Of a stretch of DNA of 64,000 nucleotides, positions 35,225 through 47,234 are shown piece after piece (position 1 is the stretch's first letter; every line of letters starts with the position of its first letter). The DNA comes from Doris montereyensis (lineage: Eukaryota > Mollusca > Gastropoda > Nudibranchia > Dorididae). The notes under the pieces were generated by a model. That model did not search any database and was not told the DNA's origin. It was given only the letters and a program-made list of their open reading frames with translations. Made by a program: the position numbers and the translations under genes. The stretch spans positions 189,821 through 253,820 of the forward strand of contig JAXRKP010000617.1 of assembly GCA_037039925.1 (NCBI GenBank). The letters are read 5' to 3'.

Positions 35225-38085
35225 AGATGGAGAGGACAGAAAACTTGAAGACAGACGGCAAAGGTGGAGAAGGCAAAAATTGAAGAAAACGACAGAGACG
35301 GAGAAGACGAAACATTGAAGAAAGATGGTAAAGCCGAAGAACATGAAAAAAATTGAAGAGAGGCAGAGAAGACTAAAGAATTTAAGACAGATGGAGAAGA
35401 CGAAAAATTGAAGAAAGACGGTAAAGCTGATGGAGATGAATAAATTGAAGAGAGCCGGAAAAGACTAAAAAAAAAATTGAAGGACAGAAAAGACAGAAAA
35501 GAAAAAAAAGAAAAATCGACAGTGACGGAGAAGACGAAAAATTGACGGGAGACATTAAAGAAGAAGACAAAACAATTGAAGAAGCAACAGAGGTGGAGAA
35601 AATGACAAAAATGAAGAAAGAAGGAAAAGACGAAAAAAATTTAAGAATGACGACAAAGACAAACATAATTGTAGAAAGATGGAGAAGACAAAAAATTGAC
35701 GATAGACAGTAAAGAAGAAGAAGACGCAACAGAGACGGAGAAGACGACAAAATTGAAGAAAGACGGCAAAGAAGGAGAAAATATTAAAATTGAAAAAAAA
35801 AACGAAGACGACAAAATTGAAGAAAGACGCAAAGACGGAGACAACGAAAAAAAATCTAAGAAAGACGGAGAAGACTTAAAAAATTTAAGAAAATACAGAG
35901 ACAGTTGAAGAAAAATTGAAAAAAGACGGAAAAGACGAACAAATTTAAGAAAAACGGAGAAGACAAAACTTGAAGAAAGATGGAGAAAAACAAACAAATC
36001 TAAGAAAGACAGAGAAGACGAAAGCATTTAAGAAAGAAGGAAAAGACGAAAAAATTTAAGAAAGACAGCAAAAGACGGAGACGGCAAAAATTGACGAGAG
36101 ATGGTAAAGAAGGAGAAGACGAAAAAATTGAAGAAGTAACAGAGACGGAAAAGACGACAAAATTGAAGAAAGAAGGAAAAGACAAAAAAAATTTAAGACA
36201 GCAAAAACCAAAATAATTCTAGAAAGAGGGAGAAGACAAAAAATTGACGATAGACAATAAAGGAGAAGATGAAAAAAATTGAAGAAGCAACAGAGACAGA
36301 GAAGACGACAAAATTGATGAAAGACGGCAAACAAGGAGAAGAAAAAAAGAGGTGTAAAAAAGGCTACAAAAACATGAAAGATAAAGAAAGATGACAAAGA
36401 TTTCAAAAATGAAGAATCACATAAGGGGTGATGAAAATACAAGAGACGGAGAAGACGAAAAAATTACAGAATGACGGCAAACACAGAGAAGCTGAAAAAA
36501 TTGGAAGACAGTCGGACAAGATTATAGTACCTAGGGTTTAAGCGGATCACTCCCTTATGGGCAACTCGTGAATGCCTCTGACTACTTGGGGAAGGGTTGG
36601 TAGGTTCTTAGGGGCAAAGCTGGGAAATTCCAATGGCCACCTGGGCCTGCCCGTCCTGATCGCCGAAAATAAGGTCATTGTCATGAGAGTTTCAGCCAAA
36701 AATATCTCTAATGACCAAGAGTAAACCTGCTCCCGAGAGGGAGTTAAGCAAGCCTCTGCATTGAAAGGGTGGCTCCCATTTTGTCCAATGTAATTCAGTG
36801 GAGCCAACATGATCGCCGATGGACGGGTTAAGCCGCAGGGATCCAAGACTGGCCTCGAGCCAGCTGAGGCTGTAAGCTTTGAGTTTCCATTTCAAGGGAA
36901 GAAAGATGGAAAAGACAAGGACATTAAAGATAACTGAAGAAGATGAAAAAATTAAATAGAGGCTGAGAAGGTGAAAAATTGAAGAATGACGGTATAGATG
37001 GAGAAGACGAAAAATTGACTAGAGACCGAGAGGGCGAAAAATTAAAGAATGACAGTATAGACGGAGAAGATGAAAAAATGTAAGAAAGACGGAGAAGAAG
37101 TTAAAAAATTGAACAAAAAGGAAAGGACAAAAATTGAAAAAGACGGGAAGGGGAAAAAATGAACAAAAACATAAAGGACGAAAAATTGAAGAAAGACGGA
37201 GACGACAAAAACATTGATGAAAAACAGAGAAAAATGAAATAATTGAAGAAAGACAAGAAAAGACGAAAAGTTTATGAAAGACAGTAAAGGAGAAATGAAA
37301 AAATTGAAGACAGACGGAGAAGACGGAAAAATTGAAGAAAAACGACAGAGATGGAGAAGACGAAAACATTGAAGAAAGACGGTAAAGCCGAAGAAGATGA
37401 AACAAATTGAAGAGAGACAGAGAAGACAAAAATGGAAGACAGACGGTGAAGACGTAAAAAATTGAAGAAAACCACAGAAACAGAAAAGACGAAAACATTG
37501 AAGAAAGACAATAAAGCTGATGAAAATGAAAAAATTGAAGAGAGACGGAGAAGGCGTAACAATTACAGGACAGAAAAGACGAAAAAACTAAAGAAAATCA
37601 ACAGTGATGGAGAAGACGAAAAAATTGAAGAAAATGGAAAAGTTGAAAAATTTAAGAAAGACCAAAGACGAAAAAATAGAAGAAAGACAGTAAAGTCCAA
37701 AAAAATTGAAGAAAATCGACAGAGACGGAGAAGATGAAAAACTTGCAGAAAGACGGCAAAGACAGAGAAGACAAAAAATTTGAAGAAAGACGGAGAGACG
37801 AAGAAATTGCAGAAAGACGGAGAAGGTGATGAGAACGAAAAATTGAAGAAAGATGAAAGAGACGAAATAATTGAAGATAGACAGCAAAGACGGAGAAGAC
37901 GAAAGAATTGAAGAAAGACTGAGAAAACGAAAAAATTGAAGAAATATGACAAAAACTGAGAAGACGAAAAGGTAAAAAGAGGTGATAAAGATCTAAAAGA
38001 AATCGAAGAAAATGACGAGGATAAGCAAGGAAGACAACAATGGCAATGAAAACGAAAACGACGAACTGAAGAGGAGAGAGGAGAG
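35225..38085. repeat. Homopurine-rich degenerate minisatellite, left arm
   Basis: About 2.5 kb of degenerate units around GAAGACGAAAAAATTGAAGA and AAAGACGG.GA, roughly 25-35 bases each, nearly all purine on the plus strand. It starts directly after the RTE-like stop codon. Similar GACAGAGAAGAC words also precede the RT (33825-33900), so the RT is embedded in this repeat. A non-repeat block (36530-36910) interrupts it. Lys/Glu-rich or Phe/Ser-rich frames across it change constantly and are artefacts. Confidence 0.9.
36530..36910 (-). repeat. GC-richer insert within the minisatellite, left arm
   Basis: A 380-bp block unlike its surroundings, repeated in the right arm at about 60560-60940. It contains a minus-strand frame with AEACLTPSREQVYSWSLEIF, LTMTLFSAIR-like and EFPSFAPKNLPTLP pieces that are similarly readable in both arms. 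It may be an untranslated or leader part of a retroelement inserted in the minisatellite. I do not recognise the family. Confidence 0.55.
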
Positions 38086-38636
38086 GATGACAAGATTGAC
38101 ATGTCAGTTTCCATGTTGTGGTTATGTTTATGGATTGGATTCATGTGGATGAGTAGGCCTAATTTCAGCAGAAAGCTGAGCAAGCGTTTGACTTAGATTG
38201 GTAACGGTAGACCGAGATAGCTCTAAATTTCTCAATCTTAATCTCTTCCTACACATGGGAGGTCTCTTATTCTGATAATATTTTCGCTCATTTTTGTGCT
38301 ATGTCAAATTTGAAAATATTGGATTTCTGTCGTGAACTGTTCTTCGTCTGGAAGTCAAAGCTCAAATGAGGTTTGAAGTCAATTGAATCTGATTTCGAAA
38401 GTAGACTCAACGAGGAAACGTTATCATTATGGGCAAGACGCATGCGTGGTAAGTCAAATACAACCGATCACTTAGAAAACCACGAACACTGCGCCAACGC
38501 AGCTGGTTACGCGGTTACTTTTGACACGCATGGTCTTAGTTTACCGGTTGGCGCAAAAAAGTTATGCACGTGTGCATGTGACTAGCTGAGCCAGGCACAA
38601 GCACGACCTGCGCACAGTCTATGTTTACGGCCCCAC
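38086..38636. other. Unassigned spacer, left arm
   Basis: No gene recognised between the minisatellite and the Gypsy fragment. The mirror stretch is 58835-59399. Confidence 0.45.
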
Positions 38637-39256
38637 ATGAAGGCATATGTGGATGATTTACTGGTGGATACAGGGACTTGGGAGGAGCATCTGTGTTCCC
38701 TGGAGGAGCTGTTAAGATGTCTGCAGGAAGCTGACCTGACAGTGAAACCTACTAAGGGTGGGGCTGGGAGCTCCTGAACTTCCTGGAATATTCACTCAAG
38801 AAAAGTGTTGTTGGACTTCACGAAGACAACAACTCCCAGAAAAGGGATGCTCCCAAACCCACCACGAAGGAGCAAGTCAAGTCATGTTTAGTAATTTTAG
38901 GATTAATCGGCTATTATCAAGGTTTTATAACTAACTTTGCTGGTGTTGCAGCGCCTTTGTCAAATTTGTTGAGAAAGTGGCAACCTAATGTAATTGAATG
39001 GAATGATCCTCAAGAACAAGCAATTTTGTATTTGAAAGGTGTAATTGTATCCAAACCTGTGAAGTATTTATCAGATATGAAGAAAGAGTTTGTTTTACGT
39101 ACAGATGCTTCCGATCGTGGTATTTGTGCTACTTTGATGCAGGAGGACAATGGTGTTTTACACTCAATTGCTTTTGCTTGTACAAAGTTGTTACCACATG
39201 AAGTAAGATACTCAGTGATAGAGCGTGGAATGTCTTGCAATTATTTGGGCGGTTAA
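38637..39256 (+). pseudogene. Ty3/Gypsy pol fragment (RT end and RNase H start), left arm
   Basis: KAYVDDLLVDTGTWEEHLCS and LEELLRCLQEADLTVKPTK carry the Y-V-D-D active site of a Gypsy-type RT. The frame then breaks near 38757. The thumb/connection region follows with KPTTKEQVKSCLVILGLIGY, YQGFITNFAGVAAPLSNLLR and WQPNVIEWNDPQEQAI, and then the RNase H start with FVLRTDASDRGICATLMQED and LHSIAFACTKLLPHEVRYSV. The TDAS aspartate is present. It ends at TAA 39254. No LTRs, gag, protease or integrase were found nearby, so only ~620 bp of pol remains. The RNase H part reads well in this arm and is damaged in the other. Confidence 0.9.
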
Positions 39257-40465
39257 CTTAATTAAAAAAATTCTTTTATATGCTTGAATAGTTTCTCTTT
39301 CATTTCATATATGACATGAATCAATATTATCTTTGACATTGTTCAGTTCATTGGAACATCCAGGACTTGATTGTGCAGGAAGGTAGTGATTCTCCGTCAG
39401 GTGTAAAATTTTCGTTTTGCTCTAGATCATCTAACCTGCTATCATTCTCAAACTCAACATGAGAGTATATTAAAATTTACATCAATTGTCTCTGTGCTGC
39501 TTTAAAAGAATAAAATGCCCTATCACAGCAGGTACACACATGTATAATGTGTATACTTGTCAAGAAATTTCATCTGTCTTTAAAAATTAACTGTTCGATA
39601 ACCAGTAAAGTAAGCAATTCAGATCGAGTAAATGTGTTCTTTCGGTTTTATGTACTTTTCCTTTCCTGAAAGCAACAGAAGTAACTTATTGATTGTAGTT
39701 TCAACGTAAATGAGCTCCAACACACACGAGTACTTCTGAAATTGGTCAGGCGCATCTGGACACATTGAGAAGCGTGATGTCGGGTGCAATTGGGCGCATT
39801 GGGAATCAATGGGTTAAGAGACACAACAGCACATGTTGAGCAGAATTTTTTATGAATTGTTGAAAAATGATCAAATCTTAGTTTTCGACTCTACATTGAG
39901 GAACATTTATCTCTATCAAATTATAATATTCTTAATAGTTCTCATCCTCAAAATGATCTATAAAGTGTGGAAAGTTGACTTTGAAAATAAAGTGTCAGAA
40001 GCACTTAATTCTTCTTTTGAAGCTATTTTAGGTGTTTTCTCCATTGTTTGTTTTTAAGGGGGTCATGTTCGTGTAACACAAATAATTCAGAACCTATTGG
40101 ACAGATTTGTTTGTTACTTGGCATGGTTGTAGCTAAGTATTATGTCTGCAACTTGTAGGCAGGGTTTTGTTCTATCTCTAAAAGAAATTGAGTTTTGCTG
40201 TTTATCATTTTTACCCATTACAATAAATTTCCCCCAAAATGCAAAGCATACAAACTGATTATTTAAAAAAAATATATTCCCAATAATCATGAAAATCAGA
40301 CATTCATTACGGAAAAGAGTAAACTATCTTTTTTATATATTTCTCCCCGTAGTGAGAATTAATTATCAAATAAGATAAAAAGCAAGCAAATAAAACCGAA
40401 CCCAACAACTGCCAAGGTGAGACTAATTCGGAAGTTTTACTTTGACTGAGCCATAAATTTTAACA
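39257..40465. other. Unassigned ~1.2 kb, left arm (mirror 57030-58213)
   Basis: AT-rich sequence. A 74-codon frame at 39833-40057 contains a hydrophobic stretch (IIIFLIVLILKMIY). It is not matched by an intact frame in the mirror arm and has no family features. Nothing else was recognised. Confidence 0.45.
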
Positions 40466-40721
40466 TGTCATGTATGCAGTGTTCCAAATTATTCCTAGCT
40501 ATGCAAGATACAGCCAAATTAGTTCAAACAAAAAAGGAAAGAACAAGGTTAAAGACATACTTAGTTTCTCTTCTTCGAACTGACTGTTTTGGGAGAGGAG
40601 GAACTGGGAGGAGGTGCCAGAGCAGCCTGCGCCCTTTGGCCGCCTCGACAGCCCCCGTTGCATACTTGATGTTGGTGTACTCACGGCCTGCAACCGTCTA
40701 GAACCAAAAAAAAAAATCCAA
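40466..40721 (+). CDS. Candidate host exon with strong splice donor, left arm
   Basis: A GC-richer stretch in AT-rich surroundings ends at AATCCAAG|GTGAGTTG, a near-consensus 5' splice site (donor from 40722). The mirror copy (about 56760-57025, minus) keeps a longer open frame in this region with SSNKKGKNKAKDILSLFFQL, TVLGERNWRRCC and DVGVLTACNRLEPK. In the left arm the corresponding frame is broken by single-base indels around 40570-40660. I do not recognise the product and the true frame is uncertain. Confidence 0.35.
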
Positions 40722-41502
40722 GGTGAGTTGTACATAGATATATGTATATGTGTTAAAAACAGAGGAAAATAGTATTACCAAAAGATTTTTCAAATGTTTT
40801 TAAAGAATTTCATATCAACAAGAGTAACGTTTATGTATGCTTAAAGTAACTTATTCTTTCACTGGATTGATTGATTCATTAATTGAAGTTCACCCTATCA
40901 ACCACATGTAGTGATCCCAGAGTGAATCAAGAGGAAACAGCAAGACAAAAGATGTGAAAGAGCAAAGGGCAAGAAGAACGACCTAGCAGTAAGGCCCAGC
41001 AACTGCCCACCATAGTTATACAATTCTTGGTAATGAACTAATCAAATTCTTATGGGGTGACTTCACATGAAATGCACTGTCAGAGTGCAATGCTAATGAT
41101 TTCATCTCATTTGTCGCCAGACCCTTGTTGTAACATGAGATACACATATCATCAATTGGGTCACTTTGTGTTGAATCGTCAGAGAGTTCACATACTTTTC
41201 AGTCAGCAGAGTATGCATTTACCCTACTGTCTAATCTGTGATAGAGATCCAGATATAAATCTCATAAAAGTGCTTGTGTCTTAATTCACTTGTTTGGATG
41301 TTATGGTAAGTTATTGTAGCACGACTTGTTGAGTGTCTTTGTTTCTTTTCTGTGACTGTGAGCTATACCTATATCAAACAGATAAGACTGCTTACTTTGT
41401 AATTTAATACAATTCAAACTACATTTACATACGATTGACTCAAGGTATTGTGGTTTCAAAACTCTATATCTAATCTAACTGAAAGATGTCATTCCTTTTC
41501 AG

Positions 41503-41625
41503 TGGATGAATTATCCCTCTCAGGAGGAGAATCCCCATTTATGGATAATTGCCATGAGACTGCTACTGTGCAGGTCAAAGACCCAAAGGCATGCCGTTCA
41601 GCAGAGAAAAGTGAAAGACCTACAG
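41503..41625 (+). CDS. Candidate 123-bp internal exon, left arm
   Basis: TGTCATTCCTTTTCAG|TGG (acceptor) and CCTACAG|GTAGTT (donor) bound exactly 123 bases, 41 codons. They are open as VDELSLSGGESPFMDNCHET, ATVQVKDPKACRSAEKSERP and T. Both splice sites are preserved in the mirror arm (55861-55982), where one base is missing and the frame breaks. No domain recognised. Sequence after the donor (AGTAATAGTAATAACAGTAA) looks intronic. A Lys/Glu-rich stretch follows to 42030 on either arm and could be a further exon, but this is not established. Confidence 0.4.
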
Positions 41626-42274
41626 GTAGTTGTAGTAATAGTAATAACAGTAATAATAAAAATGACTGCTTCAGGCGAAGAATTTCAAGCGAAAAAAAAG
41701 ATTTAAAACGTAATGAAAAGATAGAAAGAAAAACGGTGCAGAAAAAAAGAAAAAGTTAAGAGAGAAATCAATTCTTTATTCACTGATAAAGAGAATTGAA
41801 AGCTTGAAAAGGGAAGGAAGACAAAAATGCGTTCTTCCTCTTCCTCCTCCTCATCCTCTTCTTCCTCTGTAAGTCTGTTATGCTCCAGGAAAAAGGCCAA
41901 AGATCTCCCGGCAGAAAACAGGAAGACAGAGGGGTGGTCTGATTCGGACGAACCCACGCAGTCAAGTCGAGTCGATGAGCGACTTGACTGGATGTGATAA
42001 AGAAGAGATATAAGATAACCTTTTTCCACGGAGCGGAAATGAGCCAGAAAAAGGGGAGTGTGGTGATGCAGCAGGAAAAGAGGATGAGGGAGATGTAAAA
42101 TAAAAAGAAATATGCCGAATACGGCGAAGACAAGAGGGTTTCAGACCCTATTGCTGAAACTGTGGCAAAATTTATCATCAAGGCCTTCATCCAAGAGATG
42201 AATGAGTTGAAAGTAGAGAATTGCTTATCCCTGGTGGTAAGATCAATGAACAAGGATATAATATGGGAATGGTT
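41626..42274. other. Unassigned stretch between candidate exon and SINE, left arm
   Basis: Purine-rich, with Lys/Glu-rich frames such as KRNEKIERKTVQKKRK and, at about 42110-42260, a readable AEYGEDKRVSDPIAETVAKF plus IIKAFIQEMNELKVENCLSL. It may be exon or retroelement gag-like sequence. I cannot decide which. Confidence 0.35.
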
Positions 42275-42590
42275 AAGCATGTGGCGTCAGTAGCAGAGTA
42301 GTCAGACTGCCGGACTGGGGATCATGAGGTCCCGAGATTGAATTCTAGCAAAGCCAGGTCCGACGTTGTGTTCCTTGGGAAAGACACTTAACACGTATTT
42401 TCTCCACTCTACCCAGGTGCAAATGGGTACAAGCACTAGCCTGGGAGTAAAAACCAACATCAGACTAGCATCCTGGCCACGAGGTGATTATTGTCACCTG
42501 TTCCGCTTCATACTATAGAAACTGGGATAAGCTCAGGCTCTATGGACCTTAAAGGCCTCGAAGGAACTTTACTCTTTTACTTGAGCATGA
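42275..42590 (+). repeat. tRNA-derived SINE with Nin-DC-like domain, left arm
   Basis: The head GTGGCGTCAGTAGCAGAGTA and a B-box-like GAGATTGAATTCTAGC are followed by TTCCTTGGGAAAGACACTTA, ACACGTATTTTCTCCACTCT, ACCCAGGTGCAAATGGGTAC, and then CTAGCCTGGGAGTAA and a body ending in GAAGGAACTTTACTCTTT. The order tRNA head, CTTGGGAAAG-x-CACTTAA, ACCCAGGTG-x-AAATGGGTAC is the Nin-DC central domain pattern as I remember it. It is conserved across metazoan SINEs. Confidence 0.8.
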
Positions 42591-43845
42591 AAACAGAAAG
42601 ATTGATGCAAAATTTATGATCGTTCAGTGATTCATTGCAAAAGCTGCACAGCTCTGGCGTTATAACAGAAGGTCCAAAATAAGAACATTAGTAAGGCATT
42701 GTATCATATCCTTTACCCGCCCAAAGGTATGCCAAAAATAATGAGTCCAATTTGGCCAGATCGTAAAAAAAAAACGTAAGAGAGCTACCTTGGCTGGCTT
42801 TCCGAGAGATCATAAAGCTTATAAAATCCATCAATTTTGTCTTTGTTTGTCATTTTTATCGATGTATTATATCACGCTGCAATATAATAAATGACAACGG
42901 TGATATTTCACATAAGTTATATTCGGGGATACTGAAAATTATACTCTTTCGATGGGATATGTGCGTTGCTTGAATTTAGAAGTAAAATCGTATCCAAATC
43001 GACCCTGTCTCACCCGCCCTGCAGTGCATAGTTAGAGATCATGACTTTGACTGGAGGCTCAAAATTGTGCATAGGACTAGAACTAGGAGGCGCCTAGTAA
43101 AAGTATAGAGTTAGAACCACCAATTCAGTGTTCAATAAAACGAAAAGCTAAAAATTATTTCAACATTGTCCAATATATAAAGGTAATATCTTACATCGTA
43201 TCACTGTAACATCGACTTGTGTGTGTATGGTGCTATAATTAACAAACCATTCATAAATCGGTGTTACTTTGATACAATGAAAGATATTATTTTTTATATA
43301 TTAGACAGTATTGAGAGTATTTTTAGCTTTTTTTATTGAAGCAAATCATAATTGATATTCATTTCGTCAATCACCTTGCTCAAATGCCACATCAAATAAC
43401 ATTATAAGTGGAAAGTTACTCAATAGCTAACGTAAAACATCAGGAGGACAAGTGAATAAGATGTATCATAAATAAATATAAAACCGCATGAAAATAATTA
43501 ATTGTGATTTGAAAACATTAATATTAATACATAACTACTCTTTATGAATCAAGGACGAGTTTCTTGGAGAAAAAGTTTTTTTTTGTACAATATGAAGAGA
43601 TAGAAAAGCTCACAGCTTCCTCTAATGTAAATGCTGATTAAAACAATGTTGAGTTGACAATTCAGACCTTATATGAATGTCCATGACCAGTTTCTAGAAT
43701 GTGCACAATTACTCGATTGGATCATATTCAGTAGATCATACTGAAGACGAATAATCCGAAACTGATACAAAAGAGACGTTTGGTCAATAAGGTCTTTGTG
43801 GGAGTCTTGAAACATTACAAACAAAACATCCCTAAATTAGCGAAG
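42591..43845. other. Unassigned ~1.25 kb, left arm (mirror 53690-54929)
   Basis: AT-rich sequence immediately upstream of the candidate gene start at 43846. It could contain its promoter and 5' region, but no TATA box or initiator can be singled out. Confidence 0.4.
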
Positions 43846-44511
43846 ATGGCGGCTAATGAGATGATTTATTGTGAAGATGATGACAATGAGCACAATTATA
43901 GACAGATCATTCCAATGACATCTTACAAGATTGATTCAAACAACGGGACAGCCTTGATGGAGAAGACCATATTCGTCTAACAGAGTTACGGTCCTACAGA
44001 CCTCAAGACCACTATGACCCTGTAGGTTTGAATTATTCTGAATGCTCATCTGATGAGAAGTATGTGTCAGCAAACAATGAACAGAACATGTTAACAGAAA
44101 ATCTGTCATCAGACTCAAATTATTCAAATGAACTATTTCGTGAAAGCAAAGGTCAACCTTCTCGACCCCAAATTGTGCAGGGTGAAGACAGTAATAATAA
44201 TAATAATATGGAGATTTCTATAGCGCCCATACATCGAGATACTCTAGGCGCATTACAATGTCAAAGAAATACATTTCTGACTGTCTCGTTGCAGAACCAT
44301 AGACAAATGCCTTCTGCAAGTTCCTGTGATGCTGGAAAGTCAATGTTACATAGTCTTCTAGAGAGTTTAGGGACTTTTGAGAAGTGCCCAAGAGGTAGGA
44401 GAAAAACACGGAATGAAGGACAACATGGATTTTAAAAAGTTGTCAAAATGTTTGTTAGGTAAAACCAGGTGTGATCAAAGATATGAGTACTACATGTCTG
44501 GTCTTTCTTAA
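43846..44511 (+). CDS. Candidate small host gene with AAGATGGCGGC start, left arm
   Basis: ATG 43846 sits in GCGAAGATGGCGGCTAATGA, a strong Kozak context that also matches the YY1-type AAGATGGCGGC motif found at animal start codons. The N-terminus reads MAANEMIYCEDDDN and TSYKI. One base is missing near 43932 relative to the mirror arm. The frame resumes as LDGEDHIRLTELRSYRPQDH, YDPVGLNYSECSSDEKYVSA, ELFRESKGQPSRPQIVQGED and an Asn run from AATAATAAT. The frame then crosses what looks like a repeat tail (TATAGCGCCCATACATCGAG to GCGCATTACAATG). After GTTGCAG at 44294, which could be an acceptor, it continues with MPSASSCDAGKSMLHSLL and, after a second shift, DFKKLSKCLLGKTRCDQRYE to TAA 44509-44511. 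The product is unknown, acidic, about 180-220 residues, with one or two exons. Confidence 0.5.
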
Positions 44512-45279
44512 TCAGTAAAGTTTTGCAGTAGCATGAAATCAATTCAATTCACAAACATCAGAGTTTGCGTTCTTTGCATTTTTACTAACACATAATATAT
44601 CGGAGGATTTCTCAAAAAGAAACATGCCTATCATGCTCAAACTTTGCACATTTATTTTATAACACTTCAGGATTATTGTAAAGCAAAATATTTCATTAGA
44701 AGCAATCCTTTAATTGCAACATGTCAATATGTGTACCTATACCCCCTGATTATTTCAAGTCGCAACTAATCACACATTAAGGGGTCACACAATTTTGATC
44801 GACAAAAGGAAGTTGCCATCGATCAGGTCAGGACATATGGAGAAAGAGTTTGTGTCTTGTCATCTTTATACATGTACAAGTGTACTATGATGCAAAGCAA
44901 ATCATCTGACCTGACCAATGCCATGGTAACTGTAACATTGTTATTTATAGTTTTGTAGGGTATTCCTTAGTGAAGTTAAGGGGTGAGGGTCTTGGGAAGG
45001 TATTTTTACCATAAATCGGACAAATCTTTTTTTATTGAAATTTTGGATGGAGCAATTCATTCCCTTCACATTGAAGCTATAAAAAGTTCAATATCGATTC
45101 TTTCATTTTATACGATATTTTTAGAAATTTATTAGAAACGATACAGGTGTAAATTTCAACACATCAGTTGTACCATAAAAGCAACAAATTTTGTCTAAAG
45201 TATAACAAATTGGAAGTCATTTTAATCATCAAAAGTACTCTATCTGAAAGATGTACTTTTGATGAATCATTTTCAATAT
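44512..45279. other. Unassigned ~770 bp, left arm, with a hairpin at its end
   Basis: No gene recognised. Near 45230-45270 CATCAAAAGTAC and GTACTTTTGATG form a perfect inverted repeat around a ~14-base loop. It is also present in the mirror arm near 52270-52310. This may be the terminus of a non-autonomous element. Confidence 0.5.
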
Positions 45280-45840
45280 AAGCTAAGATCGGTCGGAAAT
45301 TACGGGAGACATTCCTGCGCACCTGAGAAAAGTGCCATCCGACATGAGTGCCATCCGACCAGAGCAGTTGAAATAGGGTCGACAAGAAGTACTTGAGAGC
45401 CTCTCAAGATTGTATGATATTTCAAGGTACTATTCTTTTCTAGGTCAATATGCGAACAAACATTCAAATAATGGAAAAAATTGTTTAAAATGCGATTTTC
45501 TCAAAATATCTGCTTTTTTTTATTTATTGTCTAATTGCCCCCAAATTTGGTGTATAGCATCTATGAAGCAATATAAAATTTCGGCCATTAGCGATTTTTG
45601 ATATGTCTTCAAATTTTTGCAAAAGGATTAAAAAATATATAATTTGCCAAAAATTGGAAAGGCCGCTATATCATATGGGGTGATATATGTATTTTTTAAA
45701 AATTCATAAATCAAAACCTTTTGATTTATTCAAAAGAGCTACTGGGTGCGGCTAGATATGACATGTGAGCAAAGTTACAGCCAAGCTTGTTAAAACTGAA
45801 AAAAGCCTATTCCAAGATGCAGGCAATCCCATGGCAACCA
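45280..45840 (-). repeat. Dispersed repeat, copy B (left arm)
   Basis: The reverse complement of this stretch parallels 4600-5140: GGTTGCCATGG, an AT-rich body, GAGAGGCTCTCAAGTACTTC, TTTCAACTGC, GGTGCGCAGG and CCGTAATTTCCGACCGATCT. A further piece, 45940-46030, is shared with 30910-30985. No coding frame. The hairpin at 45230-45270 lies just beyond one end. Confidence 0.62.
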
Positions 45841-46331
45841 TATGATAAAAAAAACAGGTTAACATTTTTTTTAAGCTTATTTAGACATGCGAAAAAATTG
45901 AAGTGCTTAAAATTGTCTATATCAAATAATTATCACTTTCAGTGTGTAAAACCTCTACTGAGTTTAGACGTAATCGTTTCGGTGTGCCATCGTATCGATT
46001 CGTTTATATCTGTATTGAAAGAAATTTCCGATTCTAGAACTGTCCTGATTTTTATTATAAATTGCTGGGGTCGACCATGATAGAGAGACAGAACATGAAG
46101 GTAGTTCTAGATTCCACCTCGTTTATACCAACACAACATCGGATATATTTGTGCTTGTTTCACCCATTGATTAATTGTCTACTGTGAGCATAATAAAAAG
46201 CCTTGTTTTGATTATCAATCAAACCTTGGTGTTACTAGATTGTCTAGTAAACATCTAGACAAATAGTATACTGCCTTACTCCATTCATACCTTCTTAACA
46301 GCAACGTCGGTGTCAACTGGTGTTAATATAC

Positions 46332-46646
46332 TCATAAAATCAAGGATTTAGATCTTTTAATCATAAACATATTTGTTGTTGGAATCAATTTATTAATCCT
46401 TTGTTGACCAGCGTGACAAAGATCTTTGTTCCTCCCAAAAAAACTCTTGAGTGTAATTGAAATCATATCATGGTCATCTGACATTTGAAATAGGATATTA
46501 TTGAGCAGAAGTTTTGTGGATTTACAATCACATCTAACACAATGATAATGTCCAAGTTGAAATTTATTCCTCACTTCTTGCTTTTCAATGGCCAGTGAAT
46601 AATCAGAATTGAAGGGCTTGTTGATCCCATCTGGTTGTCTTAAACA

Positions 46647-46649
<3 letters not shown>
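46332..46649 (-). CDS. 105-codon open frame preserved in both arms, left copy
   Basis: Minus strand, stop at 46332. It includes RQPDGINKPFNSDYSLAIEK, VRNKFQLGHYHCVRCDCKST, LLLNNILFQMSDDHDMISIT and SFFGRNKDLCHAGQQRINKL. It begins inside the (CA)n repeat, so the first real codon is uncertain (the first codons derive from the repeat edge). I see no base difference from the right-arm copy across the whole frame, which is unusual here because neighbouring stretches differ often. A Cys pair (CVRCDC) is visible but no known domain. It could be a conserved exon or just a low-divergence patch. Confidence 0.4.
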
Positions 46650-46925
<276 letters not shown>

Positions 46926-47234
46926 TCTCTCTTTGTGTTACTTAAACAGTGAAGGAAGCGTTTGCTTTATAAGGTCAAACCGTTATAAAACACAATTTGA
47001 TGTTGAGCTGCAAAACGACCAGACCATAATGAATTGAAAGGTGCCAACTAATCAAGATGTCCAAACCGTAAAATAACAAGACTTTAACATTGAGGGATTT
47101 TACGGTACAGTAAAACATATGATATTCTTGATGCGATATCATTGTTAGGCATGGGACAACAGAAAATCAACACCCAAAGAAAATGCACCAAAAGGCAGGC
47201 GCTCCCAATATGACATACGAGATATATCTATATG

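Noticed and set aside
38637..39256. Intact LTR retrotransposon or endogenous retrovirus
   Set aside because: Only part of RT and RNase H is present. No LTRs, primer-binding site, protease, integrase or envelope were found in either arm.
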